A DNA stretch of 64,000 bases from Manduca sexta (lineage: Eukaryota > Arthropoda > Insecta > Lepidoptera > Sphingidae): contig NC_051119.1 in assembly GCF_014839805.1 (NCBI RefSeq), positions 4,767,245-4,831,244 of the forward strand. The letters are read 5' to 3'. How positions within the stretch are numbered: position 1 is the stretch's first letter; the number at the start of each line of letters is the position of its first letter. Shown here piece by piece: positions 1-10,261 of this stretch. The notes beneath the pieces were generated by a model. The model searched no databases and had not been told where the DNA came from. It worked only from the letters and a program-made list of their open reading frames with translations. Position numbers and translations under genes: made by a program.

Positions 1-76
1 CCGGCCCGGGCTTCGAACCCGGGACCTTGAAGTGGTGTCGTCGCACGCAATACAACTACGTCACTATGGCAGTTGA
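1..76 (-). repeat. SINE-B tRNA-like head, cut by window edge
   Basis: Read on the minus strand, this holds a degenerate box A region (gacgtagttgtattg) followed by a box B (gggttcgaagccc), the internal RNA polymerase III promoter layout of a tRNA-derived SINE. It matches the heads at 46.4 kb and 30.6 kb. The body would lie to the left of the window. Confidence 0.7.
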
Positions 77-553
77 TGATGACGATGATTCATTATAAAA
101 CTTGTCACGTTAAGCTACTAATAAACAAGAGCAACTTCCAAGGTCTTATCAAATATTTCTTGTTTACATTAAATATTGTTATCGAGACAAACTTTGCATT
201 GTTTACTTTGTAATCTTAGAAGCCTCCGGTTAATTTGTTTATAATCTTTGTTTTGAGGTTGAGAATTGTTAAAGCAATTTGTATTTTGAATAATCTTGGT
301 ATAGTAGCGAAAGAGTTTTGGATGTTTGAAAATCAGTTCTAAACCTTGTTGGATTTAGGTTAATTTTTACATACAGGCTAACACAGATTACCATATAGAC
401 TGGTTTTTAATCTGGTAAATGATATTCCTGTGGGTGTAGCGACGAGAAAGAGCTAGTATACATTCATTTTTTTTTAGTATATTTATGAAGCAACAACGCG
501 CTTTTGAATCGGCATAATTTCTTGCACAAACGACATAATCCATTTTTATATAT
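77..553. other. Unassigned AT-rich stretch
   Basis: No repeat shared with the rest of the window, no RNA gene and no convincing open frame was seen. Confidence 0.5.
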
Positions 554-776
554 TACTAGCTTTTGCAGGCTTCGCCTGCGTGAAAGAGTTTTCCGGGATA
601 ATTTTATTTCCGATTTACCTAAAATTATTATAAATTGTAGCATATGTATTATTATGATATAAAACCAATATTACTGTAAAGTTTCATCCAAATCCGTTTA
701 GTACTTTTTTCGTGAAAGAGGAACAAACATACATACATCCTCATAAACTTTCGCATTTATAATATTAGTAAGATAG
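554..776 (+). repeat. RTE-like retroposon tail, single-unit form
   Basis: It begins actagcttttgc plus a GC-rich 'ggcttcgcctgcgtg' motif and runs through 'tttcatccaaatccgtttag' and 'gtgaaagaggaacaaacatac' to a tail ending tattagtaagat. The same family occurs in minus orientation at 57.1-57.8 kb, where the aacaaacatac unit is tandemly amplified; here there is one unit. The RTE attribution rests on resemblance to known lepidopteran 3' tails. No reverse transcriptase is attached. Confidence 0.65.
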
Positions 777-1082
777 GGTAAACAACCAGCAAATCTTTCG
801 TCTAATAGCACTACATCTATCAATGCGCAGTAATTAAAATTCTGCTGACCCTGAATAAAGGCGTTTTTATTTTTTGTTATGAATTCGGAGGCAAAAATGC
901 TATCATAAATTAGCATATACTTCACTCAGTATGCGGCCCACAAAACTCCTCTATACAACGTTTCACGCATCGCCGCCTCTTGGCAGGAAGCCATCAAACT
1001 GGACTTATTACTACGTCTATTTGATGTTTTGGAATTTAGTAAGTTCAATGAAGAATGAAGCAAGCTAATATGGTCTTTATGT
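777..1082. other. Unassigned stretch
   Basis: Mixed AT-rich sequence. A minus-strand 75-codon frame overlaps its left part and the preceding retroposon tail, and has no coding-like features. Confidence 0.45.
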
Positions 1083-1120
1083 GCTGGTGGTAGGATATTT
1101 TATCCGCCTGAGTAGTGACC

Positions 1121-1150
1121 GTACATACATACATACATACATAAATACAT
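1121..1150. repeat. (CATA)n microsatellite, LINE 3' tail
   Basis: About six catacata-type units lie directly past the stop codon of the minus-strand LINE frame, so they look like the simple-repeat 3' tail of that element rather than an independent microsatellite. Confidence 0.7.
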
Positions 1151-1154
1151 AGTA

Positions 1155-1436
1155 TCACGCCTTTATCCCATAGGGGTGGGCAGAAACTATGGATTGCCAC
1201 TTTGCAAGACCCTGGCATACTTCTCGCGCTCCCTCCACCTTTAATAATCTTTTCATGCATTCCCTCCGGTTCAGGGTACTTTTGACCTGGCCTTTACTTA
1301 AAACGTCAGATACTTGACATTCGAAGGTTCGGTGCCGTCGACCCCTACCGGCTCTTCCATCCACATTCGCCTTATAAACCCTCTTTGTCAGTCTCTTATC
1401 ATCTATCCTCTCCAATTGCCCGAACCACCTTAGCAT
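1155..1436 (-). pseudogene. Non-LTR retrotransposon reverse transcriptase, C-terminal fragment
   Basis: The frame encodes about 93 residues starting MLRWFGQLERIDDKRLTK, with a middle segment VYKANVDGRAGRGRRH and a later VKSTLNRRECMKRLLKV. This resembles the region after the polymerase domain in lepidopteran LINE endonuclease/reverse transcriptase proteins, where a tryptophan-rich HLER-like motif and a basic GRGRP stretch are usual. All catalytic domains are missing. The first methionine is internal to the original protein, so no functional start is implied. The 3' end runs into a simple (TATG)n tail. It is a dead 5'-truncated insertion inside an R250 repeat. The exact clade cannot be fixed from this fragment. 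Confidence 0.7.
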
Positions 1437-1665
1437 ACCTACATACTTCTTAACGCTTTTATTTCCACTGTTTTAATTTTACTTTCATGCTTTTTCTGCC
1501 ACATAAGGTGAGCGTGCCTGGCTGCACATAAGGTGTTAAACCCGCCATGGTGCTCAAGGTAAGTATCGCGTTCTGGGATCAGCCTGTGCATATCTGGTTT
1601 AAGCAGGCCGGCATAATTGTAGCGACTGGCGAGAGATAATCATGTCGTTAATCAATCATCTATGT

Positions 1666-1805
1666 AACAAATAAAAAATAATTTTAATGTTTAACGCCCT
1701 AATGCCACTACTGCTATTCTAAGAGAATTGGTCGCAACGGCAACATCACACTTTCACAAAGTTGCAGTAAACTACAAATTATGATGAATATGTATAAAAA
1801 CAGGA
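1666..1805. repeat. Tc1/mariner-like MITE fragment
   Basis: Contains 'taatgccactactgctattc' and 'cgcaacggcaacatcacact', the internal segment seen at 62.2 kb and, inverted, at 8.3 kb. The terminal inverted repeats present at 40.8 kb are not recognisable here. Confidence 0.5.
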
Positions 1806-2405
1806 AACTAAAATCGTGATTTATGGTGAAAACATGTGTTATTTATGCATAATTTATGGCACAATGCTAGCAAAGATAAAACCTGGTATACGGTTTCATT
1901 TATTAACGTCATATCAGAATAAAAAAAGAAACAAAGGATACCTTTACTGATTACATATTTACAATTAGTAGTTACTACCGCAATAGATATTATCTTTAGC
2001 AAAGCTTTGAATCTCTACAACGCTATCAAACATTTATCAAGCAATTTATATCGTACTGGATGTAGAAACAAAGAGAAAGTAACAAATATCCACTCAATCA
2101 CAATTACTGGTTGCCGGTTTATTTACTAATAAATAATACAAAGCCATGTAGGAAGTGATGTGTGGTGCAAGTTCAACTCTATTTTGATGTAATAAAGTTT
2201 TATTTAAGTTCCTTGAGCCTGAAGCAACCTGACCGTGTATCCTCCTCAATCCGAATATTATTTCCCGAATTAAAGTAGAGTGCTTATATAAATACGACGT
2301 GGGCTATGTAACAAATTTTATTTAAATGTAAACAGCTTTTATTCGTTTACTTTTATCAAAATCCAAACATTTTCACGAACTTTCATACTTATATTATACA
2401 CACTC
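1806..2405. other. Unassigned AT-rich stretch
   Basis: No shared repeat, RNA gene or plausible exon noticed. Confidence 0.45.
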
Positions 2406-2628
2406 ATGGGTTTTATCCCCGAAGGGTAAGCAGAGGTGAAACCAGAGCATCCAGCTTTCGCCTGTATGTTCCATCCCATGATGTGATAGGGGGCGGGGCT
2501 ATCGTCATGTCGATCACAAATCCCTATAGGGTTAGACTAAGCAGAAAAATCTTTTATCTGACTCGAGATTTTAATCTAAGACCTCAGAGACGGCGCATTT
2601 GATACGCAATACAAATACGCCGATGCAT
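2406..2628 (-). repeat. SINE-B, diverged
   Basis: The landmarks 'ttttatccccgaagggtaag', 'tcccatgatgtgatag' and 'acctcagagacggcgc' follow the order of the 46.2-kb copy. The pol III box B is degraded (gagattttaatc in place of gggattcgaacc), so the copy is unlikely to be transcribed. Confidence 0.65.
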
Positions 2629-2647
2629 CCTACTTTATTCCTTTTAT

Positions 2648-2972
2648 GCATATTTTTTTTTATTGTTTTAAATGACGAGACGGGTTTGCCGTTCGTTCGC
2701 CTGATGGTAAGCGATTCGACCGCCCATAAATAGTAGAAACACCATCTAACACTTTGAATTACAAATTATTGTTCGGTATTCCACTGCGCTCGGCATCCTG
2801 AGATATGAAATGTTAAGTCTTATTATGTCCAGTAGTTACACTGGCTACAATGTCCTTCTAACCGGAACATAACAGTGACTACATACTGCTGCTTGGCGGC
2901 GGAAATAGATATTGCAGTGGTACCTACGCAGCTGGACTCTGACATATGAGAGACCTACCGCCAGTATAAACA
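2648..2972 (+). repeat. R320 interspersed repeat
   Basis: Near-full copy running from 'tttaaatgacgagacgggtt' through 'cgcctgatggtaagcg', 'ccactgcgctcggcatcctg' and 'gcttggcggcggaaatag' to 'catatgagagacctaccgcc'. At least nine other copies lie in this window in both orientations. No terminal inverted repeat and no pol III boxes were recognised, so its class is open. Confidence 0.75.
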
Positions 2973-3894
2973 AATGATTTCCTAAAAAGTAGAGTCCCTC
3001 AAGCTCTTGCACCACAATCTAATAAATAATTCAGACTCGCGTCTACCGCCTAATGTATTAGAAATGCTTGCTAAATATTTATGCCTCTACCAATCTGCTA
3101 ATGAATTTTAGCTCAGGAATAATTGTACAATTCTGAGCTATGTTTAATTCATAAGCCATCTGTTTTCTTTTCGTGCATGGTTTGATGTTTATTTAAGAAG
3201 GCGTGTAATAGAAAATTGTGATGTGAGGAATATTTTTAAAGGTGCTGTTACGTGTGTTGCATCACGCCTCTTTTCAAGGGTAGGTAGAGATGTAATCATT
3301 CATATTTTGCAGCCTATGTTAAGGCCCATTATAGTATACTTATTATTTTTCATTTCGGAAATTACATTGAATGTCAAGTTATAAGGGGAAAAATTTATAG
3401 AGATTTTCTTTTTCATATTTTATTTTATACTCATACTCTGTGGTCATATATCAATACACTCCATGCAAATTTTATACAAAAAGAAAAACTAAAAATCAAT
3501 CTGTTGGAAGATAAAAAAGACTTTGGAGGGACTCCTTTTCATCATTTTTATTTTTATAGCATCCATTGACTACATAATTATTATAATAAATTAATAATTT
3601 AGATTTTAATTGTAAATTATATTTTTTTAAAAAAAGAATACGGAATCAAAAACCCAAGATTTACCTTTTAATTTCAAGCTTGACGTAACAGGAACTCTTG
3701 GTCCCACAACATTCAGACCCAAACAAATATTTGCGGTTTACGCGAACATAATAGTCCCTATGCGGATGTCGAACTAGTAACAGTGCTTCACAGTCGGTTA
3801 GTCAGTTAAGATTATCTGATGTTAAACTATATTCTTATGATGATAGAGTCTGAATTTAATTGCTTTACAAAACACAAACTTTGTAATTTTTTTT
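2973..3894. other. Unassigned stretch with a GC-richer patch at 3650-3830
   Basis: Mostly AT-rich. On the minus strand the patch reads through a short open frame containing GLNVVGPRVPVTSSLKLK followed by an AAG|GTAAAT donor-like site, but there is no pyrimidine tract ahead of it, so I do not call an exon. It may be an unrecognised dispersed repeat. Confidence 0.35.
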
Positions 3895-4325
3895 AATACG
3901 GACACGGCAATATGACCCCGCAGCACTTGATAGTAAGCAGAGAGGAGTGCAATAGAATCTTGACTGACGAAAAATGACTGCCCCTCAACAGTCGACACAA
4001 TTATGCCGGCCTGGGGCCTTATTCTCTATCCCGCACGTTATTTTAACCGTGCGTAACAAGCGCGTAACACAACACATCATGTTTAGGACTATAGAAATTT
4101 GGCTTACAGAATACCATTCCACGCACATTTCTCGAAGATAACATGACACGGCCGCGTTACGCGTTTACACTATCATACAGAATAAGGGCCCTGTTGGAAC
4201 CGGATATACACAGGCTGATCCCGAAACGTGATACATACGTGGGCCATCATGGCTGGTTCTAACACCTTGTGTACGGCGGTCGCTATCCAGGCGGACATAA
4301 AATATATCCTACCACCAGCATCACA
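3895..4325 (-). repeat. R250 repeat carrying a MITE insertion
   Basis: Minus-oriented R250 running from 'acggacacggcaatatgacc' to 'aaatatatcctaccaccagc'. It is split between 'ttatgccggc' and 'ttggaaccgg' by the Harbinger-like MITE at 4014-4190. In uninterrupted copies (27.3 and 38.7 kb) the two halves join around a single ctg. Confidence 0.75.
4014..4190. mobile_element. Harbinger-like MITE, copy 1
   Basis: 177 bp beginning GGGCCTTATTCTCTATC and ending with the near-complement ATACAGAATAAGGGCC. It is flanked on both sides by ctg, and the empty site in other R250 copies has one ctg, so a 3-bp target duplication is directly visible. GGGCC-type ends plus a 3-bp CWG target fit the PIF/Harbinger superfamily. 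It has no coding capacity and would need a transposase supplied elsewhere. A copy of exactly the same length is at 48844. Confidence 0.75.
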
Positions 4326-5715
4326 GCACTAGAGCTAGAGAAAGTTCGTGCCCAATGAACAGAATTTAATAGAGGGCTAGTATTTTTTTTATCCGGATGC
4401 TATCCAATTAATGACACATCTCACATCCACTCCGTGTCAAGCGAGCATAAATAATAAATTCAACCCCTTGTATAAATTGTACAGTGATACCACCGCTCCA
4501 ATGGAATGTAGGTCACGTCATGCCGGCTCTTAAAGTTTTTATCCCGAAATGGAGAATTCAGTGACAAAATCCGTTAAAATTCTCATGTGAAATTCCAACA
4601 CGAATACCTTCGTTCTACGAAAGGATTTGCGTTAAATCTGTTATCCTTGGGATTATCCGGAGTCATTGAATGATAAACATGGCTTTGCTAGGGCATATTA
4701 CAACATCCAATTCTCAGAAAAGCTTTCGCAATAATCGTAGAAATTTTCCTTAGTATCTACGACGCCTACGTAAGTGCTACGCGTGAGTGTCTACGAAAGC
4801 GTAGTAAGTCATATTTCGTGGTATTTTACGGTCGATGTAGAGCCATACGTTACTTACTATTTATTATGTTTATTGATTTAAACCCTTAACTACGGTTTTG
4901 AGGAGTGAGTAGCGCATACATAGGGCAGAATAAGATAGAGAGAGAGAGAGAAGTAGTGACGGAGATTCATATAACATGATTTTACACGTTATGTCAAATA
5001 GTAATTATAATAGTTGCTGTGAATTACCCCCCATTAATGTTAACAAAACAATTGCATTCCCTTATGAAAATTATTGCCCTTTGATAATGGTAGCCGCAAA
5101 ACTGTTTGTAATGTAGACGTTAAAGGTGACTATAATAACTAAACCAAATCAAAAAAATAATCCGAACGAGCAAGAAAACCCTAAACATACCCACAAAATA
5201 CTCTGGCAGTAATACCTAACGAAATAATCTAGATTATACTGCCAATACGGGACGTTTTGTAGAGTCCGACTCTATCCGACGTTGACGAGCGACGTGATTA
5301 ACGCTAGAGCATTGGGTTTCATTGTTCGTACGTAGAGATGAGATCTATTCGGATGTAGAGTCCTCGAAGTTTTGAAGCAAGAAATAGAACCACTATTCGT
5401 AGTTTGTCGTTGGGAAGTAAAAATGACCACGTAGAGTATTTGATTATATGGTAACATTACTTATATACTAGTTTTGAGTCGTGACGTCTTGGTTAAAAAC
5501 TTATGGAATATAGCCCAGATTATTCTATGAAAATTTCGCTTGTAATTTTTTTTTTAAATCCGGTTAAACGTTTCCAGGTGAGTCCGAGTCCGAATTAATA
5601 AGTTCGGTAACTCTTTTCTTTGCCGCAGCTTTGCAATCGTTTGCTGGCGCGCGTGTAGCGTGGTAGAAGTAGATGGTTAGACGGCGTGAATTCGTCGATG
5701 GCATGTGGTAACTGT
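4326..5715. other. Unassigned stretch with a short (GA)n run
   Basis: The left edge (to about 4400) is unremarkable. A (GA)n run of about seven units lies at 4938-4952. Segments near 4750-4830 and 5260-5370 are CG-richer and may be unrecognised repeats. A 61-codon minus-strand frame at 5272-5457 shows no domain. Confidence 0.4.
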
Positions 5716-6015
5716 CTGCTGAACGAGGCAATTCTTGTACACACCGCATGCACGCCCATTCATGAGGTAATATTTGCCGCGGTCCTAGGCACACAGTTAA
5801 TATTTTGCATACCTCATGGTTGTAAATTCACATTGAGGCCTATGGGGGCTCGCGAAAATTTCACTTCCTGCGCCCAATTCCCATCCTTATCCATTCTTTC
5901 TTCACCCAATTCCCTTCCCACTCCCTATCGGGCCTCTGCAGCCACTAAACCCGGCGATTCTGGTATCACGTGCGCAGGATTCCCCTGGCGTAGACTGCAA
6001 GATCGCCTACTCTAA
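5716..6015 (+). repeat. R330 interspersed repeat
   Basis: Starts around 'gaggcaattcttgtacacac', passes 'gcacgcccattcatgagg' and a pyrimidine-rich block (cccaattcccatccttatcc), and ends near 'agactgcaagatcgcc'. Other copies are at 39.9, 41.8, 46.5 and 60.0 kb. The 109-codon plus-strand frame over it is a by-product of the repeat. Confidence 0.7.
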
Positions 6016-6387
6016 ACAAAACAACCTGCCATTCGATACTCTATATGAACGGTATTGGGCTTGCCATCAGGTGCAGTGCAGTCACTTCATCATATAAGAG
6101 TCAGAAAACACGTACACCAACTCTACAAAAATGCGGGATCTCAAATAATTATGACAAAATGTCAAAAATATTAGGCGACCCTCGTCAAACGAGTTATACT
6201 CGACATATGGAGCGTCAAGCCTTTTTATGTCAGACATATTTTGCCTTACGTTTCTTTGTTTGTGTTTACTATAGTATAGCCATAGGTGTATAATTATTGT
6301 AAAAAAAAATGTTGGACTAAAATTTATTGTAGTCACTTTTGAGTAAAGTACCCTACGGCACGTAAAGCCATTTGCCTTGCGCCTCTT
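6016..6387. other. Unassigned stretch
   Basis: A short R250-like 3' scrap (gccatcaggtgcagtgcagt, 6062-6082) is the only assignable piece. Overlapping short frames on both strands look random. Confidence 0.4.
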
Positions 6388-6676
6388 TTCCTTTGTATGA
6401 TGAGACGAGCTTGCCTTTCGACTGATGGTAAGCGATACGACCGCCCTTAAACAGTAGAAACACCATCCAACACTATGAATTACAAAGCGTTGTTTGGTAT
6501 TCCACTGCGCTCGCCATCCTAAGACATGAGATGTAAATTCTTATTATGACCAGTAGTTGCACTGGCTACAATTTCCTTCAAACCAGAACTCAACAGTGAC
6601 TATACAGTGCTGCTTGGCGGCAGAAATAGACATTGCGGTGGTAGCTGCCCAGGCGGACTCTCACATATGAGAGTGT
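6388..6676 (+). repeat. R320 interspersed repeat
   Basis: Well-preserved copy from 'tttgtatgatgagacgagct' to 'ctcacatatgagagtg'. It lacks the usual 'acctaccaccagta' end, which is replaced by unrelated sequence. Confidence 0.75.
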
Positions 6677-6899
6677 AATGGAAGGATGGATATATTGTTA
6701 AGGCGTGTTGATGGTTTAAGATACTTTATTTGACTGCACTCATAATACTGACTTAATACTATACATTACATGACTTATATACTAAGTACGCACACTACAA
6801 GAGACCACCAGTAATCCTGATCTCTCCAGTCATGTCGGATTGCCATCTCACCGGACTATGAGAGTGAAGAAACAAAGATCGCTTGTGTATTGCGCATAC

Positions 6900-7056
6900 T
6901 TGTGCACTATAATATCACTTGATTTTGATTTAGATGACCACCACTTCAGTCCGCCCATAACGACTAAGGCCGAAAAGTCTTCGAAACGTCGAGAGAAAAT
7001 TATAATAAAGAAACCGCGATAAAATCCGTAAAATAGTTTTATTTTAATACATTCAT
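6900..7056 (+). repeat. K repeat
   Basis: Shares 'cttcgaaacgtcgagagaaa', 'aaaccgcgataaaatccg' and 'agttttattttaatac' with 8800-8965, and in part with 21.5 kb (minus) and 37.8 kb. Class unknown. Confidence 0.55.
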
Positions 7057-7065
7057 TACTGCAAC

Positions 7066-7386
7066 GCAGCGATAGCCTAGTTGTGTGTGGAACCGACTGC
7101 CGAGACGAATGTCCGCAGGTTCAAATCCCAAGGGCACAAACCTCTGAATTTTCTAAAAAATCATGTGTGTATTCTTTGTGAATTTATCGTTCACTTTAAC
7201 GGTGAAGGAAAACATCGTGAGGAAACCTGCACATCTGAGAAGTTCTCTATAGGAATTTCGAAGGTGTGTGAAGTCTACCAATCCGCACTAGACCAGCGTG
7301 GTGGACTAAGGCCTAATCCCTCTCAGTAGTAGAAGAGGCCCGTGCACAGCAGTGGGCAAGTATATAATACAGTGCTGATATTACTA
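7066..7386 (+). repeat. SINE-A, full-length
   Basis: tRNA-derived SINE: a box A match (tagcctagttgt) is followed by a perfect box B (ggttcaaatcc), then a body with 'ggaaaacatcgtgaggaaac' and 'gcgtggtggactaaggccta' and a 3' end 'cagtgctgatattact'. SINE-A is the most numerous family in the window, with 18 full or partial copies. It encodes no protein and would depend on a LINE for retroposition. Confidence 0.85.
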
Positions 7387-7700
7387 CTGCAACGTCTTGA
7401 AAAATTTGCGCCGACCCCACTTTAAAATAAGAACAGTTAAAAAGAGTATCTCTGACTTAAACATGTTCAAAGAAAATAAACTATTTAAAAGTAGGAACGA
7501 ATCGAGTTTTCAATGTATTTGATAATAACTTATAAAGTATGCAGTATAAATTAAAAACAAAGATAATTTTAGTGCCTGCAAACGGAGCTTTTCATATATT
7601 TCGTTTGACCTACTTACCAAACTTAAATTGCAATCCGCGACGGAGGGTATAAAACATTTTGGTATTTTTACGCTAATGCATTATACGGTCTAAGTCTATA
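7387..7700. other. Unassigned AT-rich stretch
   Basis: Nothing beyond AT-rich sequence. A minus-strand AAGTTTG|GTAAGT donor-like site near 7613 has no matching acceptor. Confidence 0.4.
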
Positions 7701-7701
7701 A

Positions 7702-7795
7702 GTGGCGATAGCCTAGTTGGTTGTGGAATGGATTGCCCAGACGTATGTCCACGGGTTCAAAACCCAAGAGCGGATACCTATGACTTTTCTAAATC
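7702..7795 (+). repeat. SINE-A head fragment
   Basis: Keeps box A (tagcctagttgg) and a box B variant (ggttcaaaacc), then breaks off after 'tgacttttctaaat'. Unusual because most SINE truncations remove the 5' end; here the 3' part is missing. Confidence 0.7.
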
Positions 7796-7934
7796 TTTTG
7801 TATAAAAATGAACTATTAACAATTCCTAGCCGCCATTTGCGCCATGCGTCTGTTACAACTGGACCACGTCGGCGCAGAGCCTTATATACTTCCCTGTATA
7901 AACATAATTTACATTAGTCTTATTTATTTTGCAG

Positions 7935-7968
7935 GTGCAGAATCAGCGAAGAGGGACACCAGGCGACT
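7935..7968 (+). CDS. Possible 34-nt internal exon (E1)
   Basis: A pyrimidine-rich tract ending tttattttgcag is followed by 34 GC-rich bases and a GTAAGT donor, inside AT-rich sequence. All three frames are open: entering with one carried base gives CRISEEGHQAT, with two carried bases AESAKRDTRR plus CT, with none VQNQRRGTPGD plus T. The first is in phase with the 10073 candidate; the second with the 11608, 24572 or 49825 candidates. No family is recognised. Chance occurrence in AT-rich DNA is possible. Confidence 0.3.
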
Positions 7969-8042
7969 GTAAGTTTTACATTTTAATTAATTTAATTACG
8001 TTTAAGATAAAAATCTTCGCAATATATTAAGTTTAACTTTTA

Positions 8043-8168
8043 AAACACGCCTTTACACCCGAATGGGCAGAGGTGCAACTAGGGCTTCCTGATTTTTTCA
8101 ACAGTATTCCGTCCCATGATGTGATGTTGACGAGCCTATTGCCATGCCGAATGCAAAATCCCAAAGTG
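8043..8168 (-). repeat. SINE-B 3' part
   Basis: 'aacacgcctttacacccgaa', 'cagaggtgcaactagggc' and 'tcccatgatgtgatgt' match the 3' half of SINE-B. The tRNA-like head is missing and the sequence passes directly into a mariner-like MITE. Confidence 0.65.
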
Positions 8169-8475
8169 CTAAAATCATCTATTAATAACGAATATTTTCG
8201 CTATTTATTACGGTTTTAGGTTTCTGATAATTTGTAGATTAGTATGAATATGGCGTGTGCATGTATTTCTGACTGAAAGTGTGATCTTGCCGCTGCAACG
8301 AAATCTCTTAGAATAGTAGTGGCATTAGGGCATGTAAAATTAAAATTACTTTTCATTGATATTTTGTTCGAAACTTACACTTTTTTTACATCTACGGTTC
8401 GAGTATGCTTTATAAGTCTTATTTTTGTGAAGTATGTGGTTTCATGTATTACGCAATGTCAAAAAACCCTCTATT
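8169..8475. mobile_element. Tc1/mariner-like MITE, one end preserved
   Basis: The right end reads 'gtatgtggtttcatgtatta' then 'cgcaatgtcaaaaaaccct', matching the right terminal repeat of the element at 40847-41323. The interior (gaatatggcgtgtgcatg, ccgctgcaacgaaatctc) also matches. The left terminal repeat appears lost at the SINE-B junction. Confidence 0.6.
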
Positions 8476-8799
8476 TATCACATACATTTTGATATAGGCC
8501 CGCTTGTTTCTTGGTGACCTTTCGGCCTAAGAATAAATAAAGCTATCGTCTCAAACCCAAATTTCATCGTAGTGATCTGGAATTGCTCCGATCTATTCAG
8601 ATAGCAAAATCAGGGACGAATCTCAAGGACATTCGTAACGTATTGCCTTCCATCTCGTCTTGAAAAGGGTTTGATACGTTGCAGTTATGTTATGAAGAAT
8701 TTTTGTATTCATCGCAATGAAACTAGTTTTCGGAGTCTATGATTTTTTATATTTTTCGTCATGATTAAAATGTAGAAAGATATTCTATCTTTGACTTTT
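8476..8799. other. Unassigned stretch
   Basis: No family or exon recognised. Confidence 0.4.
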
Positions 8800-8965
8800 C
8801 GGATGACCAATACCTTTGCCCGCCTTGTAACTATAAAGGCTACAGTTATCGAAACGTCATGAGAAAGTTTAAATATAAAAAACCGCGATAATATCCGAAA
8901 GTAGTTTTATTTCGATCTCTAACATTCGCGTAAACATAAGAAATCATAGTTTATATATTATTTTG
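8800..8965 (+). repeat. K repeat
   Basis: Contains 'cgaaacgtcatgagaaag', 'aaaccgcgataatatccg' and the end 'taacattcgcgtaaacat', which also closes the copy at 37.9 kb. Confidence 0.55.
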
Positions 8966-10072
8966 ACTTGCTTTCTATCTACAGCTCCGCGTATGTAGAC
9001 GTCTATCCACGATGAAAAATTCTAATCAAACTTTTAAAATAAATTTAACTATATTTTAAATTTAACTATATATCTTAAAATGATAACTATTGCGATATTC
9101 GTTTTTAATGAAATAATTTCTATATTTCGCTCCTGGTTATACTATATCTATGAAAGAAAACTATATGAATATTCGTTTAGTAGTTAATATCTGATCAATT
9201 CGAAAATAGACACACAGAAAAAAAAGCTAATATTTTATGCGGCATTTACTTTTTTTAGTCACCCTTTTCTATTATTTATATTTCAATGTAGAGTCACATC
9301 GGGATTTGATGTTTTATTTTATGTACAGATTTATTGCAGTGTTTATAAACTTTATTTAACAATAATATCCTTTTACTTTAATACTTTTTGTCAAACCCTT
9401 CTTTTTTATGATCTTTCAATGTACAGTCAAGTTGAGTTTTTATGTTTTATTTCATGTACAGATTTATTGCAGTGTTTATATACTTTATTTTTTAATAATA
9501 TGCGATTACATTAACACGTAGCATATTATCAAAGAAAATGGCGTCTGTCGTCGAATATTCTTCATTAATTACAGCGAAATTTTAACAAATTTTGCGTACG
9601 AAAACACGCATATATTTTTTACATAGAAAATGTATAAATTGAAAATTAAAATAATACACGTCTTTACTAAATGAAAATAAATTTATCTTAGAAAACAGTT
9701 ATTTGATTTAATCAGGAAACAAAATGCAGTAAACAATAAAAAACATCTAACTCTTAGAGCTGTCTCTACGAACCTTTGTTCTGTAATAAGTGGAATTGAC
9801 AAGGAAGCAGTCAAGCATGGAATGAACAAGAAATATGGTAATTGTAACCTCATTCTCTAAGTTCAGACCAGCAAGTACTCGCAGCGACAACTTCCAACGG
9901 TATTTACACTAGCAACGATATTTCTATAAGGTATTCAACTATGTTAGATTTTGTGCATTATTTAATATGTAACAGCATTTAGTACAAAAAAGAAATCCTT
10001 CTGTGAAAACAGTATTAAAATTCGATAAGAAATGAAGGCAGTTATTCAAACTTTAAATATTGCTACGTGCAG
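8966..10072. other. Unassigned AT-rich stretch
   Basis: Very AT-rich, holding only the local duplication at 9281-9501. No exon or RNA gene seen. Confidence 0.4.
9281..9501 (+). repeat. Local duplication, 133-bp offset
   Basis: Two copies starting tttcaatgta (9281 and 9414) share 'catgtacagatttattgcag'-type sequence and run about 88 bases to 'ttaataatat', separated by about 45 bp of unique sequence. Confidence 0.65.
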
Positions 10073-10145
10073 GAGTGGACGTGGAGTGGGGATATCGCTC
10101 CATCCTTTTCTTTCGCACGCATCATAATGCCCGCTGACGTCACAT
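10073..10145 (+). CDS. Possible 73-nt internal exon (E2)
   Basis: Acceptor attgctacgtgcag, 73 bases distinctly GC-richer than the flanks, then a GTAAGT donor. Only one frame is open throughout (phase 0): EWTWSGDIAPSF followed by SFARIIMPADVT, with one base carried over. The other two frames contain stops. It links in phase to E1 read as CRISEEGHQAT. The aromatic and hydrophobic composition looks like real protein, but no domain is recognised. A palindromic TGACGTCA lies within it and is expected about once by chance in a window this size. Confidence 0.35.
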
Positions 10146-10261
10146 GTAAGTATTTCGTTTCTTTGGTTTTTTGACATTCACTCCTACTACCAAATTTCAG
10201 TGACATATAACTTGTGGATTTATTATCAGATTTCAACGATTTCTTCTGTTTTAGAATTTAT

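Larger units (their letters stand above)
1083..1645 (+). repeat. R250 repeat copy split by a LINE insertion
   Basis: The first 38 bases (ggtggtaggatattttatcc through gtgaccgtac) match the start of R250 as seen at 38572. R250 resumes near 1527 with 'cacataaggtgttaaacccgcc' and continues to 'cgactggcgagagataatc'. The intervening bases are a minus-strand LINE fragment, so the R250 copy is older. A short 'cacataaggtg' is duplicated at the right junction (near 1500 and 1527), possibly part of the insertion footprint. Confidence 0.6.

Noticed and set aside
3650..3830. Minus-strand exon with GLNVVGPRVPVTSSLKLK
   Set aside because: A donor-like site is present but there is no acceptor or pyrimidine tract; more likely an unrecognised repeat.
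5686..6015. 109-codon plus-strand frame
   Set aside because: It lies almost wholly within R330, whose other copies do not preserve it.
10135..10142. CREB-type TGACGTCA site (also near 47198)
   Set aside because: An 8-bp palindrome is expected about once in a window of this size, and there is no promoter context.
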